Positions 44,447-56,564 of a stretch of DNA of 64,000 bases are shown here, piece after piece. The DNA is from Lathyrus oleraceus. Lineage: Eukaryota > Streptophyta > Magnoliopsida > Fabales > Fabaceae. The notes below the pieces were generated by a model. It saw only the letters and a list, made by a program, of their open reading frames with translations, did no database searches and had not been told where the DNA came from. Every line of letters begins with the position of its first letter. Position 1 is the stretch's first letter. Location of the stretch: contig NC_066579.1 of the NCBI RefSeq assembly GCF_024323335.1, positions 247,869,575-247,933,574 of the forward strand, in the 5' to 3' direction. The position numbers and the translations under genes were made by a program.

Positions 44447-45996
44447 CTAGAAACAATGGTCTAGAGATCTGGAGACTGGAAGATAAGTTGCACGAAGCCT
44501 CTTCACCTCCCTCTCATAGGCTGCCTCCATATCCGCCTTCTCTTTGGCGAGTTGATCATACTTCCTCTTCCAAAACTTGGAGGACTGAGGAAGAAGAGAA
44601 GTTAACACATCATCAGGCTCATCAATAACCTGGTGCTTCAGAAACTCTATCAAAGCATCCTCCTATTTAATCTGCTGAAGCAACTTCTCTCGTTCACGGA
44701 TCCAGGCACGTGAATGGTCTTCGTCTCTCAACTCCTCTACTCCTTGGTCAGGGAGGGTTGAAGGCCCAGCCACAACCAAAGGCGTAGGTCTCGGATACTC
44801 ATAAGGCATAAAGTACTCGAAAGCTCTCCTCTTAACCCAAGAGGTATAGGGTTCCAAAGCAATACAGTTCTTCGGACCAAGCTCTTTCTTTCCCTTCCTA
44901 TGGATCTTGCGCCAAGCGCGGACCAGCCTACCCTACAAGCCTTGGGGATCTTTACCCTCCTGAAAGAATACACCCTCTAACAGAATGTTATTAGGTTTAT
45001 CCTTTAGGGGGAACCCAAGCTGACGACGTGCCGAAATAGGGTTGTAGTTAATCCCACCGCATGTACAAGAAGAGGCACATTGGAGAATTCACCACAAGAG
45101 TCGATAATCTGCACACCATCATATACACGATTTTACCAAAAGATATCATCATTGGTGAGAGACATGAGTCTCGTGGACCACCGTAGACATCCTTTGTTCT
45201 CCTTGAAGGCGACCGTCTACGGCAAGTGCGAAATAAACCACTTGTACAGCAGAGGCAAATAGCACACAATGGTACCACCACCATTTGCATTCCTCATATG
45301 CAAAGAGAAATAAGTGTCACCCAACAGAGTCGGAACGGGATTAAGAGTAGAGAAAATCCTAATAGCGTTCACATCCACAAACTTGTCGATATTGGGGAAT
45401 AACACTAGCCCATAGATGAGAAGTACAAATATGGCCTCAAAGGCGTCCTCACTCATGGCCTTCCCATATAAAGTAGCTTGAGCAATGAGGAACTCAGAAG
45501 GGAGACCTTGAATTCCACCTTTGGTAGTCATATGAGCACCAACCAGAGATTCATCTATATGCAACATATCAACTATCTCTTGAGAAGTAGGAACCCTCTC
45601 TAAGCCACTGAACGACAACTGGTCTAGGATAGGTATGCCCACAAGATAGGCATACTCCTCAAGCGTGGGCAAAAGCAGGAAATCCGGAAATGTAAAGAAA
45701 CAGTACAAGGGATCATAGAACTGCACCAATACACTCATCAAACCTTCGTCCACTTGAGTAGCCAGAATAGATAGAAGCTTCCCATTACGAGCCTTGAAAT
45801 CCAAGGGGTCTAATACATAGGATGTCAAATTCCTTAGCTCTTTCAAGTCGGGTTGTCTGAAACTGTACTTCTTCGTATTCCTTCTTTGTCTTTCCGTGTC
45901 TGAAAATTTGCAAATAGACCTCTTAAGTTCCCTAAAAATTTTCTCATTATTGATGATATGGATGCAAATGGGTGCATGAATGCATGGATGCAACAA
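44447..45996 (-). pseudogene. Ogre ORF1 protein (upstream of gag), function unknown
   Basis: ORF1 upstream of gag is a hallmark of Ogre. 259 open codons (45996-45217) include FRQPDLKELRNLTSYVLDPL, VDEGLMSVLVQFYDPLY, FTFPDFLLLPTLEEYAYLVG, GGIQGLPSEFLIAQATLYGK and FEAIFVLLIYGLVLFPNIDK, with two hydrophobic stretches but no clear signal peptide. A TAG at 45217 interrupts, the frame continues, shifts near 45060 (GGINYNPISARRQLG), and goes on with TAG codons at 44933 and 44663 to a coiled-coil-like end (AKEKADMEAAYEREVKRLRA). About 515 codons in total. The text resembles plant mobile-domain-type proteins; its role in the element is not known to me. Confidence 0.85.
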
Positions 45997-46102
45997 TCAC
46001 ACTCAAGGATCAAACAAATCACACCACACAAAGGTCATGGGATGGATCAAGTCATCCTTAATATCAATCATCCATTTTGGTGGATTATGGTTTACACCTT
46101 AT
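45997..46102 (-). other. Part of the Ogre copy 2 leader next to ORF1
   Basis: Short leader remnant between ORF1 and the nested solo LTR; the rest of the leader lies at 51040-51735. The original leader was about 0.8 kb. Confidence 0.6.
46098..46102. repeat. Target site duplication of the solo LTR, left
   Basis: CTTAT, identical to 51040-51044 on the other side of the solo LTR. Confidence 0.88.
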
Positions 46103-49100
46103 TGTAAGACCCCAATTTTGTCCCTAAGATCCCTCATGGCATCATATCATAGCATTGCATAGCCTCAAGGATCATTTGAGCATCTTGGCTTCATTTCCCT
46201 TTGGTTGGGATCTCCTGTGAGTGGTTTGAGATCACCAGGCATTGCTTGCATTGTATATCATTGTGTTTCTTGTTTTAATCACTAACCAAAAGCACAAAAA
46301 TATGTCATCTAACATTTTGTTCTGCAGTCTAAGCAAGCACAGGTCAAGCAATTCAAGAGTATCCATTGTACAAGAGCTGATGGTATTTTCTTGGTATGAG
46401 GACCACATGATCATCATATTGAGCTTATATGAGCTAGGGTTCATGTTGAAGCAAGTTCCCCAAGTGGTAAAGTCCCAAATTCATCAAAGCTTGTCAAGGT
46501 CATCTGAAGACCTATACAATCAACTGTGCAGTCAATTGAGGACTATGAGTTGGGGATATGTATTTAAACACCTCATTCATGTTCAAAAGAAGTTCATTCA
46601 TCATGTCAAACACCTATCTTGAAGATTTTGAAGTCATTGCAAAAGTTTCCCAAAATGGAAAGTGACCTATAATTTCAAGTTTCCAAAAATGGCAAGTTTT
46701 TGGTCCACATTCAACTTAACTTTCCAACATCAAAGAAGCTTCAAATGAATTTTTGGTGAACATGAAAGTTGAAGATCTTTCTCTCCTCTTTTCAAAAAGT
46801 CCTATATCATGTCCATCTGATAATTGGTTGAGAAGTTATAGCCAAATGATCACAAAGTATGCATGGAGGTTCAACATAGCATAACTTTTGATTCAAAACT
46901 CCGAATTGGTCCACTCTTTTTGCAAAATGCTTGTCATGACCAATGCTTTCCAAATCAACCATTGCCTTGCATGAAAGAAGATCACATGACCATTTGTTTA
47001 CACATGTACATTTTGGAGGGAAAATTGGGAGAACAATTTCAGATCTCAAAATTTTCATTTCCCTCCCAATTTTCTCTCTCCTCGAATTTCCAAATTTCTT
47101 CACACAAGTCCTCAATTTCTTTGCATATTCTGGTTAATCATGGAATTTTGAGCAAGGATCATCAACTGGTTTGAAGAATTGAGCAAGATTCGAGCAGATT
47201 TAAGCACATGAAGATGGAAATGGAAACTTGAATTTGAGCTAGATCCAGCTGGTTTCAAGTGTTAATTCTTGCGCAAAGCTTCATTAGAGGCTAAAGGAAG
47301 TTGATCTGGATCATTTGGAAGCTTGAACACACGATTTTGGATCACTGCAGGTTCAGGTAGGTGAAATTTGACTCTCTCTTTTTGCCAATTTATTGCCATG
47401 ATCATGTAGAGTTTGTTGCGCTGAGAACACTGATATAATTATTTTTGAATTTGGTTGAGAAACGAGCATGCTATGTGAACTTGAAGTTTGGATGTTCAAT
47501 TTGTTCTTGCTCGATCCATGAATTATATGATGAATTAGGGCGAATTAGCTATGGATTTGGAATGTATGCTGCGAGATCTTTCGATTGATGTACTTTTTAT
47601 CAGTTTCTGGAAATTTTTGATGCATGTCCGTCGGAGCTAGCAGGGGAAGACGACCGGAACCACTGTTCCGGCGTCTCTGCATGTGCTTATGGTTTTGCTC
47701 GCGTGGCCGTTGACTGTGCTGCCTGCATGTCAGTTTGTTTAGTCCATATGCTTTTGACCTCGCCTGCGTGTATTTTGACTGCGTGCGTAGGATGCCACCT
47801 CATAAGTGAAACGCTGCGTTTCACAAGCGCTTCTTGACCAAGAGCGCACGAGTTCGATCCCTAGCGTGTGTGGTTTCTGATTTGATTTTTGAATTCTCAT
47901 TTCCTTGCCATGTGTGGGTTCGATCCTGGCATTTTGCATGTTTCTAATTTATTTTTTGAGCGCCTTTATCAACCTTGATAACATGTGTTCGAATCCTGCT
48001 GAATGGATATGCTGATTTTCATTTTTGAATTGGTACTTCTCTCTCATTTTCATGCTTATTTCATATTATTCCTTCAACTTTAAAAAATCATAAAAAATAG
48101 TAGGATAATCCAATTTGATCCCAATTTTTTTTTCACATTCTTGTTTTGATCTCTACTTTTTTATAGGATTTATTTCATGAGTTGTGTGTTTTTGGATTTT
48201 TAATTGTGATTTTTTGTTTGAACCATATGCCAAATTTACATGTTATATTCAATGCTTTGTGAAATGCTCATAGTTTATCCAATTGATCTGAAATTTGGCA
48301 TGCTTGATCTTCACATGTGACATGATTTCTGAGCTTTGGTTTGGCATTTTTATCATTTGCTATCACTGTTTTGGACACATGAACATAATGTTATGACAAT
48401 TGGTGTCACATTTTGTGCCTTGCATTTGTGCATTTTCATTCACCTATCATTTGAGATCTTCTGGATTTGATTTTTTACATGATGTTCATTCATAACATGA
48501 TAAACTTGCATAAAAATTTTCATGATCATTGGATGATTTTCTGTTTTGATTTGGATTTTCTAATTTGGATGTCCAACTTTGTGCATATTGTTTGCCTTTG
48601 CATAACATGAATTGTTTGATGCATTTGCCTTGTGATTTGGTGCTGGTCCTTTTGAGGACATGTTCTTAATTGATTGAACTTGCTTTGTGCAAAAGATTGA
48701 CTTCTGTTTTGGTCATTTGACTTGCTTTTGAACCTAGTCTTTGCACTAGTTGTTTTGTACATACTAATTGTGCTTTGTGTTTCAGGTTTGAGCATTTAGC
48801 TTTGATGGTTGGTGTGGCCTCATTATTTGAGATACAAGTTGCTTTGATTACTAACTATTGTTGTGTTGTAGGTCCATTGATGTGATGAACGCATTTGAGT
48901 AATTGCACTTATGACTTGCATTATGTACATATTGGAAAGTTCCACTGTCTGTCTGTTGGTTTTCTGAATACAATATTAATTGTTTGGCTTTTGTACAGGT
49001 ACATTAGTTGCTAGCTAGCTTTTGCTTAGCCTTTGCTTTGGAGTGTGGTTGATACACCACTGAGGTAGTTTATCCCTCTTACTCCATGTAGTCTGGAAGT

Positions 49101-51039
49101 CCTGTCACCTTTTTTGCAGGCATCTTGGCTGAATTCCTCCTTAAGAGGCTCTGTTTGTGATTGTTTACATTTGTGCCTAAGACCTCTAAATGAAGCATGT
49201 TACTTGATAAGTCCTCCTAAGTGAAGAGGAAATTGACAGATAGAAGGGATTAGCAATCAATCCCCTAATATTCAGTGAGTCGTCCATTATGCTTGCACTA
49301 CGTGCTGATGCTCTTGAACAAACACCCAAGATCTTTGTATAGAGTCTGTCGGGTGGAATAGGATCTCACATTCTGGATCCCCACTCTTTCTTTGTCATAA
49401 GCCCACCCAGGCCAGGGTTAAGAGCATGAGGTCTCATCCTCATTTCCATTTTCATCAGCTTCACCCTAACTCTCAATGTTAGTGGTTAAGAGCTCACAGA
49501 TCACCTGAATACAATTTGGCTTGTTTGTCGAGGTTGATATGACCCCTCTTGACTAAAGCCCACCTATTTGATTGAGCCTCTTGTTTGTATATAGTGTGTG
49601 ATGCATTGTTTGCTTGATTGCTTTGCATTTGTTTGCTTTTGCTCATTTGTTTGTTTTTTTAGGAGTTAGATGTAAGTCCATCTATTGGCATTCTGTTTTC
49701 TATTTGTTTTGAGGAGTTAGATGTAAGTCCATCTATTGACATTCTGTTTCCTCTTTGTTTTGAGGAGTTGGATGTAAGTCCATCTATTGGCATTTTGTTT
49801 CCTGTTTGTTTTGTGGAGTTAGAATAAGTCCATCTATTGGCATTCTGTTTCCCATTTGTTTTTGGAGTTAGATATAAGTCCATCTATTGGCATTCTGTTT
49901 CCTGTTTGTGTTGTTGGAGTTAGATATAAGTCCATCTATTGGCATTATGTTTCCAGTTTTGTTGTTAGGAGTTGGATGTAAGTCCAGTGATTGGCATTCT
50001 GTTTCCTCTTTCTGTGGTTCTCTTATGAGACTTGCTTATTGCTTTTACCTTGTGTTGCCTTTTTCCAAAGGAACTTACTTGGATCATCTCTATGATCTCG
50101 GGAAAGGAACTCCTATTCTGGTTTATCCCTCACCTCTTGCATGCTTAACCTTAATCCCTCTTTCATCCTTAACCAAAAACCAAAAACTTTTGTGCAAACA
50201 TTTTCACTTGTTTTCCACATTAGAAACCTAGGCCTTATGCCTTTGATTTTCAAACTTTCTTTTCATAATACTCATTTTGAATTGAACCCTTAAGTCAACT
50301 TTGACCATTTTTGTACATACTTCTAGTTGGTTAATTCAACCCATTCAAATGTGTCTCTTTTGTGGTTTCAATGAGCACTTCTTAATCAAATTTTTCAAAA
50401 CCTCTAGCTATTAGGTTTGAGTTATCTTTGTGGTAGATATAATACTCACCTTTGTCCTTAGAGATCGAATTGTAAAACTTCCATGCTTATTATAGGGTTA
50501 ACCCCTCACTAGCATGTCGAAGCTATTCTCACATGGTGGACTTGTGGTTTTTCAGGTCGAGTTTTCTCCCTTTGATAACAAAAGACCTTAGGGATTTTGG
50601 ACCAATCAATCCACTCATTGTTTTGAAATCTTTTACCCGAACTACGGGGTTTTGATCCTTATCTTTCATGAGAGGGTACGTAGGCAATGGATTCATCCAT
50701 CCAAACACAAAATGTAAATAAACTTGTATATTCTTCTCTCATCTCTTCAATCATGTTTGCACAAAATAATTTCATAAACAATAACCTTTGCAACAAGTTG
50801 TGAAAAGGGCTCCCTAGGAGTACCTAGGATGCATTGCCTAACACCTTCCCTTTGCATAACCAACCCCTTTACCCAAATCTCTGACCTTCTTTTACTAGGT
50901 TTATTTGTAAAACTTTATAGGTTTTTGTTCGCTTTCTAACCATTCCTTTGGATAAATAGAAGTGCGGTGGCGACTCGACTTTGTATGATTTACCTTGGAT
51001 TTAGTTAATATCTCCAATGGTAACGAATACACCGCTACA
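46103..51039 (+). mobile_element. Solo Ogre-type LTR nested in Ogre copy 2
   Basis: 4,937 bp, starts TGTAAGACCCCAATTTTG and ends TACACCGCTACA on the plus strand, flanked by CTTAT on both sides. With no internal region between, it is the product of recombination between two LTRs of an inserted element. It lies opposite in orientation to its host and shares with the host LTRs mainly the two ends (for example GGTGGCGACTCGACTTTGTA at 50969-50988). A TATA-like TGTATTTAAAC is near 46559. No gene; 47600-47960 is relatively GC-rich. Confidence 0.92.
49662..50018. repeat. Minisatellite of about 51 bp in the solo LTR
   Basis: Seven units beginning GGAGTT at 49662, 49713, 49764, 49815, 49864, 49916 and 49968, each with AAGTCCATCTATTGGCATT followed by a CTGTTTCC-like and T/G-rich part. 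The last unit differs more (AAGTCCAGTGATTGG). Confidence 0.9.
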
Positions 51040-51735
51040 CTTATCAACACCAAAGTTTCATTGATATTAAGGATACACAAGAACGGATCAACCATGAATC
51101 AAGGGTTTGTTGCGAGTCACGAGCATGGAGTCTCGGTTAAGAACCACCCAAAGGGAATGTACTAGGGTTTAAACCTGCCAAACATGTTCTACAAGAGGTT
51201 CCCGTAGTCATCATCCCATCTTTCGAATATTATCGAATAAACGACTACTCGTATTCCAAAAATATTCTCAAGAGAGAGTCTTACGAGTGTAGTATTGCGT
51301 AACAATTGTATCAAATCTTACACTTGAACGACTTTCGCACTACGTCCTAAGAAATAGGCCAATATGGGCTTGGTAAACTAAGGTCCTTGGCTTCTAAGGT
51401 CTATATTGGAAAGAGTAATGCCTAACCACGACTACTCGTGTGACATTATTGATCCCAACATGACCTCCACCAAGTGAATGGGCTTGCAAGTCAACTTGCT
51501 AAGGAATAACTCCACACAAGTCAACAAGGCTATGCCATTCTCCTATCCTAAGTGCACTCGAGTTCGGGTATAGAACTCATCTCACAAAGATCACCAAGCA
51601 TACAAGGAATTCATATTCAAGAAAATCAATCATTACATACAATGCAGTAATCCCAAATTGCACAAAAATATATCACAAAATAATATAGAATACAAAACAA
51701 CAAATATGAAAAGTAGGCAAAACCCACTAGGAAAA
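51040..51735 (-). other. Ogre copy 2 leader between primer site and nested LTR
   Basis: About 0.7 kb, no protein of note; on the minus strand it follows the primer binding site. It begins with the right CTTAT duplication of the solo LTR (51040-51044). Confidence 0.65.
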
Positions 51736-51755
51736 TGTCCCCAGCAGAGTCGCCA
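51736..51755 (-). promoter_or_regulatory. Primer binding site, tRNA-Arg type
   Basis: The minus strand reads TGGCGACTCTGCTGGGGACA six bases after the end of the 5' LTR. TGG at the start fits the CCA end of a tRNA; the rest fits tRNA-Arg, the primer known for Ogre. The tRNA match is from family knowledge. Confidence 0.8.
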
Positions 51756-53607
51756 GTTTTCTATAGCGGGGTATTCGATAGCTTTAGATTTATTGACTAA
51801 ATCAAAAGTAAACCATACAAGTCGAGTCGCCACGTACTTCTATTTATCCAAAGGAATGGTTAGAAAGCGAAAAAAAACCTAATAGTTTTATCGAATTAAA
51901 AACCAATAAAAATGTCAGAGATCGGGGTAAGGGGGTTGCTTATGCAATGGGAAGGTTTTAAGCACCCAAAACATCCTAGGTACTCCTAGGGAGCCCTTTT
52001 CACACTTGTTGTAAGGTTGGTATTTTGTGAAAATTATTTGTGCAAACATGATTGAAGAGATGAGAAGAGAATATACAAGTTATTTACAATTTATGTTTGG
52101 ATGGATAAACCCATTGCCTACGTACCATCCAAAAAAAGATTAGGATCAAAACCTCGTAGTTCGGGGTAAAAATCTCAAAACAAGTTGGTGAATTGATTGG
52201 TCCAAAAGCCTTAAGGTCTTTTGTTATCCAAGGGAGAAAACTCAACCTAAAACCACAAATCCACCATGTGAGGATAGCTTCAACATGCTAGTGAGGGGTT
52301 AACCCTATAATAAGCATGGAAGACTCATTGTCCATCACTAAGGATATAGGTGAGTATTACATCTACCTCAAGGATAACTTAAACCTAATAGCTAAAGGTT
52401 ATGAAAAGTTTTTGATAAGAAAATGTCCATTGAAACCACAAAAGTATTCGAATGAGTCATATTTACCAATGAAAAGTATTTACAAAATATGGTCAAAGTC
52501 GACTTAAAGATTCAATTCAAAATGAGTGTTATGAAAAGAAAGTTTGAAAATCAAAAGCATAAGGCTTATGTTTCTAATGTTTGAAAACAAGTGTTAATGT
52601 TTGCACAATTTTTTTGGCCTGGGTTACAGTGGAGGGAAGAAGAAGAATGGATAAAGTCCTAATCATACAAGAGATGAAGGAGAAGAAATAAGACCACAAA
52701 TGGAGTTTCCTTCTTGAGATCATATTCATGATCCAAGTAGCTCCCATCCTTTGGAATAAGCAAGCAAATAAGTGTAAGCTCAAGCAATCAAATTAATCAA
52801 GCAAGCTCTTAGACGATCCCCAATGGCTCTTGTATCTTTCTCTTTGAAGCACATGAAAATGGTTCTTCAATTTGGCTCAAATAGGATTCTCTAGCACAAA
52901 AGCACACACATCAAAAAGTTCCATGAAACAAATCAAGAAAGGACAAGAGTGAGTTTAGAGATTTGGTCCTTCTAATCCATCTTCAACATTGAGGAATTTT
53001 TTACTCCATTTTTGCATAGGGAATGTTCTAGAATCTAAGTCCATTTGTCCATTTTTTGGCATTTGGTCCACAACAACAAATAAAAAACACCAGCACAATA
53101 ATATATACACAATTATGTGCTCAAGTGAGCAAAAGGCAAATTGCATTAACATAAACATGTGCTCAAATGAGCAAAGGGCAAAAGCAAATGAATAATATGT
53201 ACAAGAATAGTAAATTACATAAATGTAAAGAGAAAGAATTAAATGTTAATGGTTAATGGTTAGTGTTAGAGTTAGTGTGCCATAAGGCAATTGAGCGTTA
53301 TGTTAAGCAATCGTAATTGGACTTATGTAGAAGTCACAACTATCTGAGGCCGGTCAATAATAATGTAGGCAACAACACAAGTTAGAGATCTTGATTATTT
53401 AATCAAGCTCCTACAACTTGCCATGCCAAAAAGAAAATGAGAAATGATCTTGTAGTTATTTAGGTTCTTTGCTTGATTAGGAAGCAACCTATCCTTAATG
53501 CAAAGCCATTCACTTGATCCATGATCAAGTTGAATTAGATTTGAATCAAGGAAGGTTAAACCTCCTTTGTATCAAGGCTAACCACCAATCTTTAACTCAT
53601 TGATCAA

Positions 53608-53652
53608 AAAAGAAAAAGAAGAAGAAGAAGAAGAAGAAGAAGAAGAAGAAGA
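53608..53652. repeat. (GAA)n microsatellite in the 5' LTR
   Basis: Eleven GAA units at the position where the 3' LTR has nine. Confidence 0.85.
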
Positions 53653-55033
53653 TGAATATTAAAGTACTTTAATGGAAATGGAAGGAGATAATCAACAAGC
53701 ATTGACCAAAGATAGAGAAGATCAAGGTCAAACAATAGTAAACAGAAGCAAGAAACAAATAAAATATTTTTGGTATTTTTCAATATTAAAATAAAACTTG
53801 AATTAAAATAATAAAGAAAGGTCAAACTTCAAATTCACTTCAAGTCAACTTTGAAAAGTCCAAGTGAATTAGCCCAAGTTCAACAAGGTCAAATAAAGTT
53901 TGACAAAAAATTTCAGCATTTTTAGAAGTCAGAAACTATTTTTAATCAATTAAAAATGCATAAAAATGGCCTAATTGAATTAAAATCTCAAATAAATCTA
54001 AAATCATTCAAAGAGGTTGGAAAAATATTTTTGTATTTTTTGAATATCAAAAACTATTTTAAAATGAATTAAAATAAGAAGAAAATAGAAAATTCCTAAA
54101 AAATATCAAATGATAAAATAAAAAATATTAAAAATCATTTTTAGAAACTAGAAATTAAAAGGAGAAAAATGCAATTGGTCTCACATTTTTTGGATCAATA
54201 ATAAAGGAGATATGAATTTTTAAAATGAAATGGAATTAAAAGAAATAAAAGTTAATCAAATCAGAAATTAAAATAATGAAAAAAACGTGGAGCATCTGAT
54301 GTGATCTCATTAATTGACGTGGATCATCACATGGCCAGGAGACGCGCGATCACCATACACACTAGTCAACTGAATAACACATGGCCTATGGAAAAGTCAT
54401 AACAATTAGTGGATGAGATCTAATCTGGAAACACACACGCACGGTCCAGATTGAATTTTGAGATTGGACGGTGACCTGCGCCACCGTCTTCTCCGTCCAG
54501 CATCCGGCGAAGCTCAAATTTGTAGAGAAATAAATGTTCACTAAATGCCACGATCCAGGTACCAATCGAAAGCTGGGGTGATATACATCACCCTTGTGCC
54601 AACCAAATCCACTCTAGGTTTCTATATTAAGAGAAATCAGAAGTTGAATTTATGTCGTGTTCAACTGAACTTATTGGATTTTGAAAATTCCAGGCTCAAA
54701 TCAACTGCCTCTATGGAGAGGACTTCAGATCACACAACAACTGCAAAAAACAAGCAAAATATGAGCTGATTCGAAGAAAATAAAAACTGAAGTAAACCTC
54801 TGATTTGCAGAGTTTGAGAGCATAATTTCTTGTTGTGGATGCTTGCAGTTTGTTCTTTGAATCAAAGTGAAGAAGGCCAAGGAACTTTAGATCTGAAAAT
54901 AAATTGATGAAATTGAATTTTAGATCTGAAAATTATGAATGAAAATGGCGAGTTCCTTTTGAGTATGGTTGAGGGATTAGTCGTGCAACATTTAGGGCGC
55001 CTTTAGGTTGCTGAAATGGAAGGCATGAGCATT

Positions 55034-55042
55034 GTATTTATA
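55034..55042 (-). promoter_or_regulatory. TATA box of the 5' LTR
   Basis: TATAAATAC on the minus strand; the likely promoter element for the genomic transcript. Same sequence and setting (TTTGCTATAAATACAATGC) as in the 3' LTR. Confidence 0.65.
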
Positions 55043-56559
55043 GCAAAAGCAAGGCTGAGTTGCATGAACAATTCTTTGCATGAATGGAAAGGGCCTCCAT
55101 GCATGGGCCTGTACAGGCGCATGGAGGGCCCAATTCCACTTGGATTTGGCAGCTGATGCTAATTGGAATCAAATTGGTCGTGCGGATTATGCACAATCAT
55201 CTCATGCAATGCAAACTTAAATGATTTTCAAAAATGTACCAATATGTTCATGTCTTTGAAAATACCATGTCCATACTTGAAACACAACCTTATGAGTAAT
55301 GGTTGGAAAGCTTTTTGCATGAGGAACATTTGTTATATTGATCAAAACTTCATTTGAAACTTGGAAATTGATGAAAAGTGGTCATGAAGTGTAAGGTGCA
55401 AAACATGTACATGTGAGAATTTCGAAAATAGCCAAAGTTCAAGCCCTTCTGTTTCAATGATGAAAACTCCAAATGACAAAATCTTCAAAATCAAAGTTGT
55501 ATATCTATTCAAGAAAATCAATTTGGACTTAAATTTTGCGTCATTTGGATTTTTGATGAAGAAGTTATGGGCACTTGAAGTTGGACTTTTTCACATTTCA
55601 ATGCCTTTGGTCCAAAGTGACCTATAATGTGTTGCATTATCACATGTATTTATTTTAGGATTTTTAAATTTTTCTCAACATAACATTTGAAGAAGACAAC
55701 TTAAGCTTTCCAATTCATTTGATCCCACATCAAAATCATGAAAAATGAATGAGTTATGTTCTTGGGAAGTTGACTAGAATTAGGGTTTCAGTCAAAATGA
55801 CCTATAATGTCTTGAAATGGATGATGACCTTTCACGCTTTAAATCAATTTTTGATGAACATGAAAATTGTTCATATTGTTCTTAAGAACAGTTTTTCTCT
55901 TGGGGTCATCTTCATTTGACAAACACATAAAATGTTAGGTCTCAGTGTACTTCAAAATAGTCAGATGAATTGACTGATCAACTTCTCAAGTCCAAACCTC
56001 ATATCTTGATGAATTGATGATTGAGGACACTCAAATAAGTTGAAATATGCACGAAATTATGAATTAAATAACTTCCCTTGATTGCATTTGACCAAAGGTT
56101 GAGGTTGTTTCATGAGCAAGGCACAGTTGATGAATAGATGAATTAGGGTTTCCTTGGGAAACAAGCCTCAAATCCCTTGATTTGCTTTGATCAAAATGAT
56201 GAACTGAGATACTTGGGAGGCATATTTGATGGATGAGAGCTTTTGGAACCATTGTCGTGCTTGCTTTCATCTTCAATTGGCCCTATCAATGCACATAGGA
56301 TCTCCTAGAAGCTTTGGACCTTGTGACTGCTCAAGCTACTAACAAAAGATGTTAGTGACATATTTTTGTGCTTTTGGTTAGTAAATAAAATGAGAAAAGC
56401 AATAATATACAATTCAAGCATGCTTGGTGATCTCAAACCAACTCTCAAGGGATCCCACCCTAGGGTTAAGAATCCAAGATGCTATGATCCTTGAGGCAAG
56501 ATGCAAATGCAATGTTATGATGCCATGAGGGATCTTAGGGTCAAAATTAGGGTCTTACA

Positions 56560-56564
56560 GTGTC
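56560..56564. repeat. Target site duplication of Ogre copy 2, right
   Basis: GTGTC, identical to 28965-28969. Its last four bases overlap the first bases of the next LTR (TGTCATAACCC). Confidence 0.9.

Larger units (their letters stand above)
28970..56559 (-). mobile_element. Complete Ogre retrotransposon, copy 2 (Tat clade), with a nested solo LTR
   Basis: 27,590 bp including a 4,937-bp nested LTR plus its 5-bp duplication; about 22.6 kb without them, in the known range for Ogre. On the minus strand: 5' LTR 56559-51762, primer binding site, leader, ORF1, gag, protease, probable intron, RT with RNase H, archaeal-type RNase H, integrase, long 3' UTR, polypurine tract, 3' LTR 33698-28970. Both LTRs start TGTAAGACCC and the element is flanked by GTGTC. 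Every coding part carries at least one stop or frameshift, so it is non-autonomous today. Confidence 0.95.
51762..56559 (-). mobile_element. 5' LTR of Ogre copy 2
   Basis: 4,798 bp, TGTAAGACCC at 56559 to CCCCGCTATA at 51762; the terminal CA has become TA. TATA box 55034-55042, giving a U3 near 1.5 kb and R plus U5 near 3.3 kb. Conserved motif 53299-53316. It aligns with the 3' LTR almost throughout, apart from the 92-bp deletion there and small indels. Confidence 0.95.

Noticed and set aside
49659..49883. 74-codon repetitive minus-strand frame
   Set aside because: A translation of the 51-bp minisatellite, whose unit length is a multiple of three; no independent evidence for coding.
49662..50018. 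CRISPR-like appearance of regularly spaced repeats
   Set aside because: Units are contiguous and similar over their full length, without unique spacers, and the context is a plant retrotransposon.
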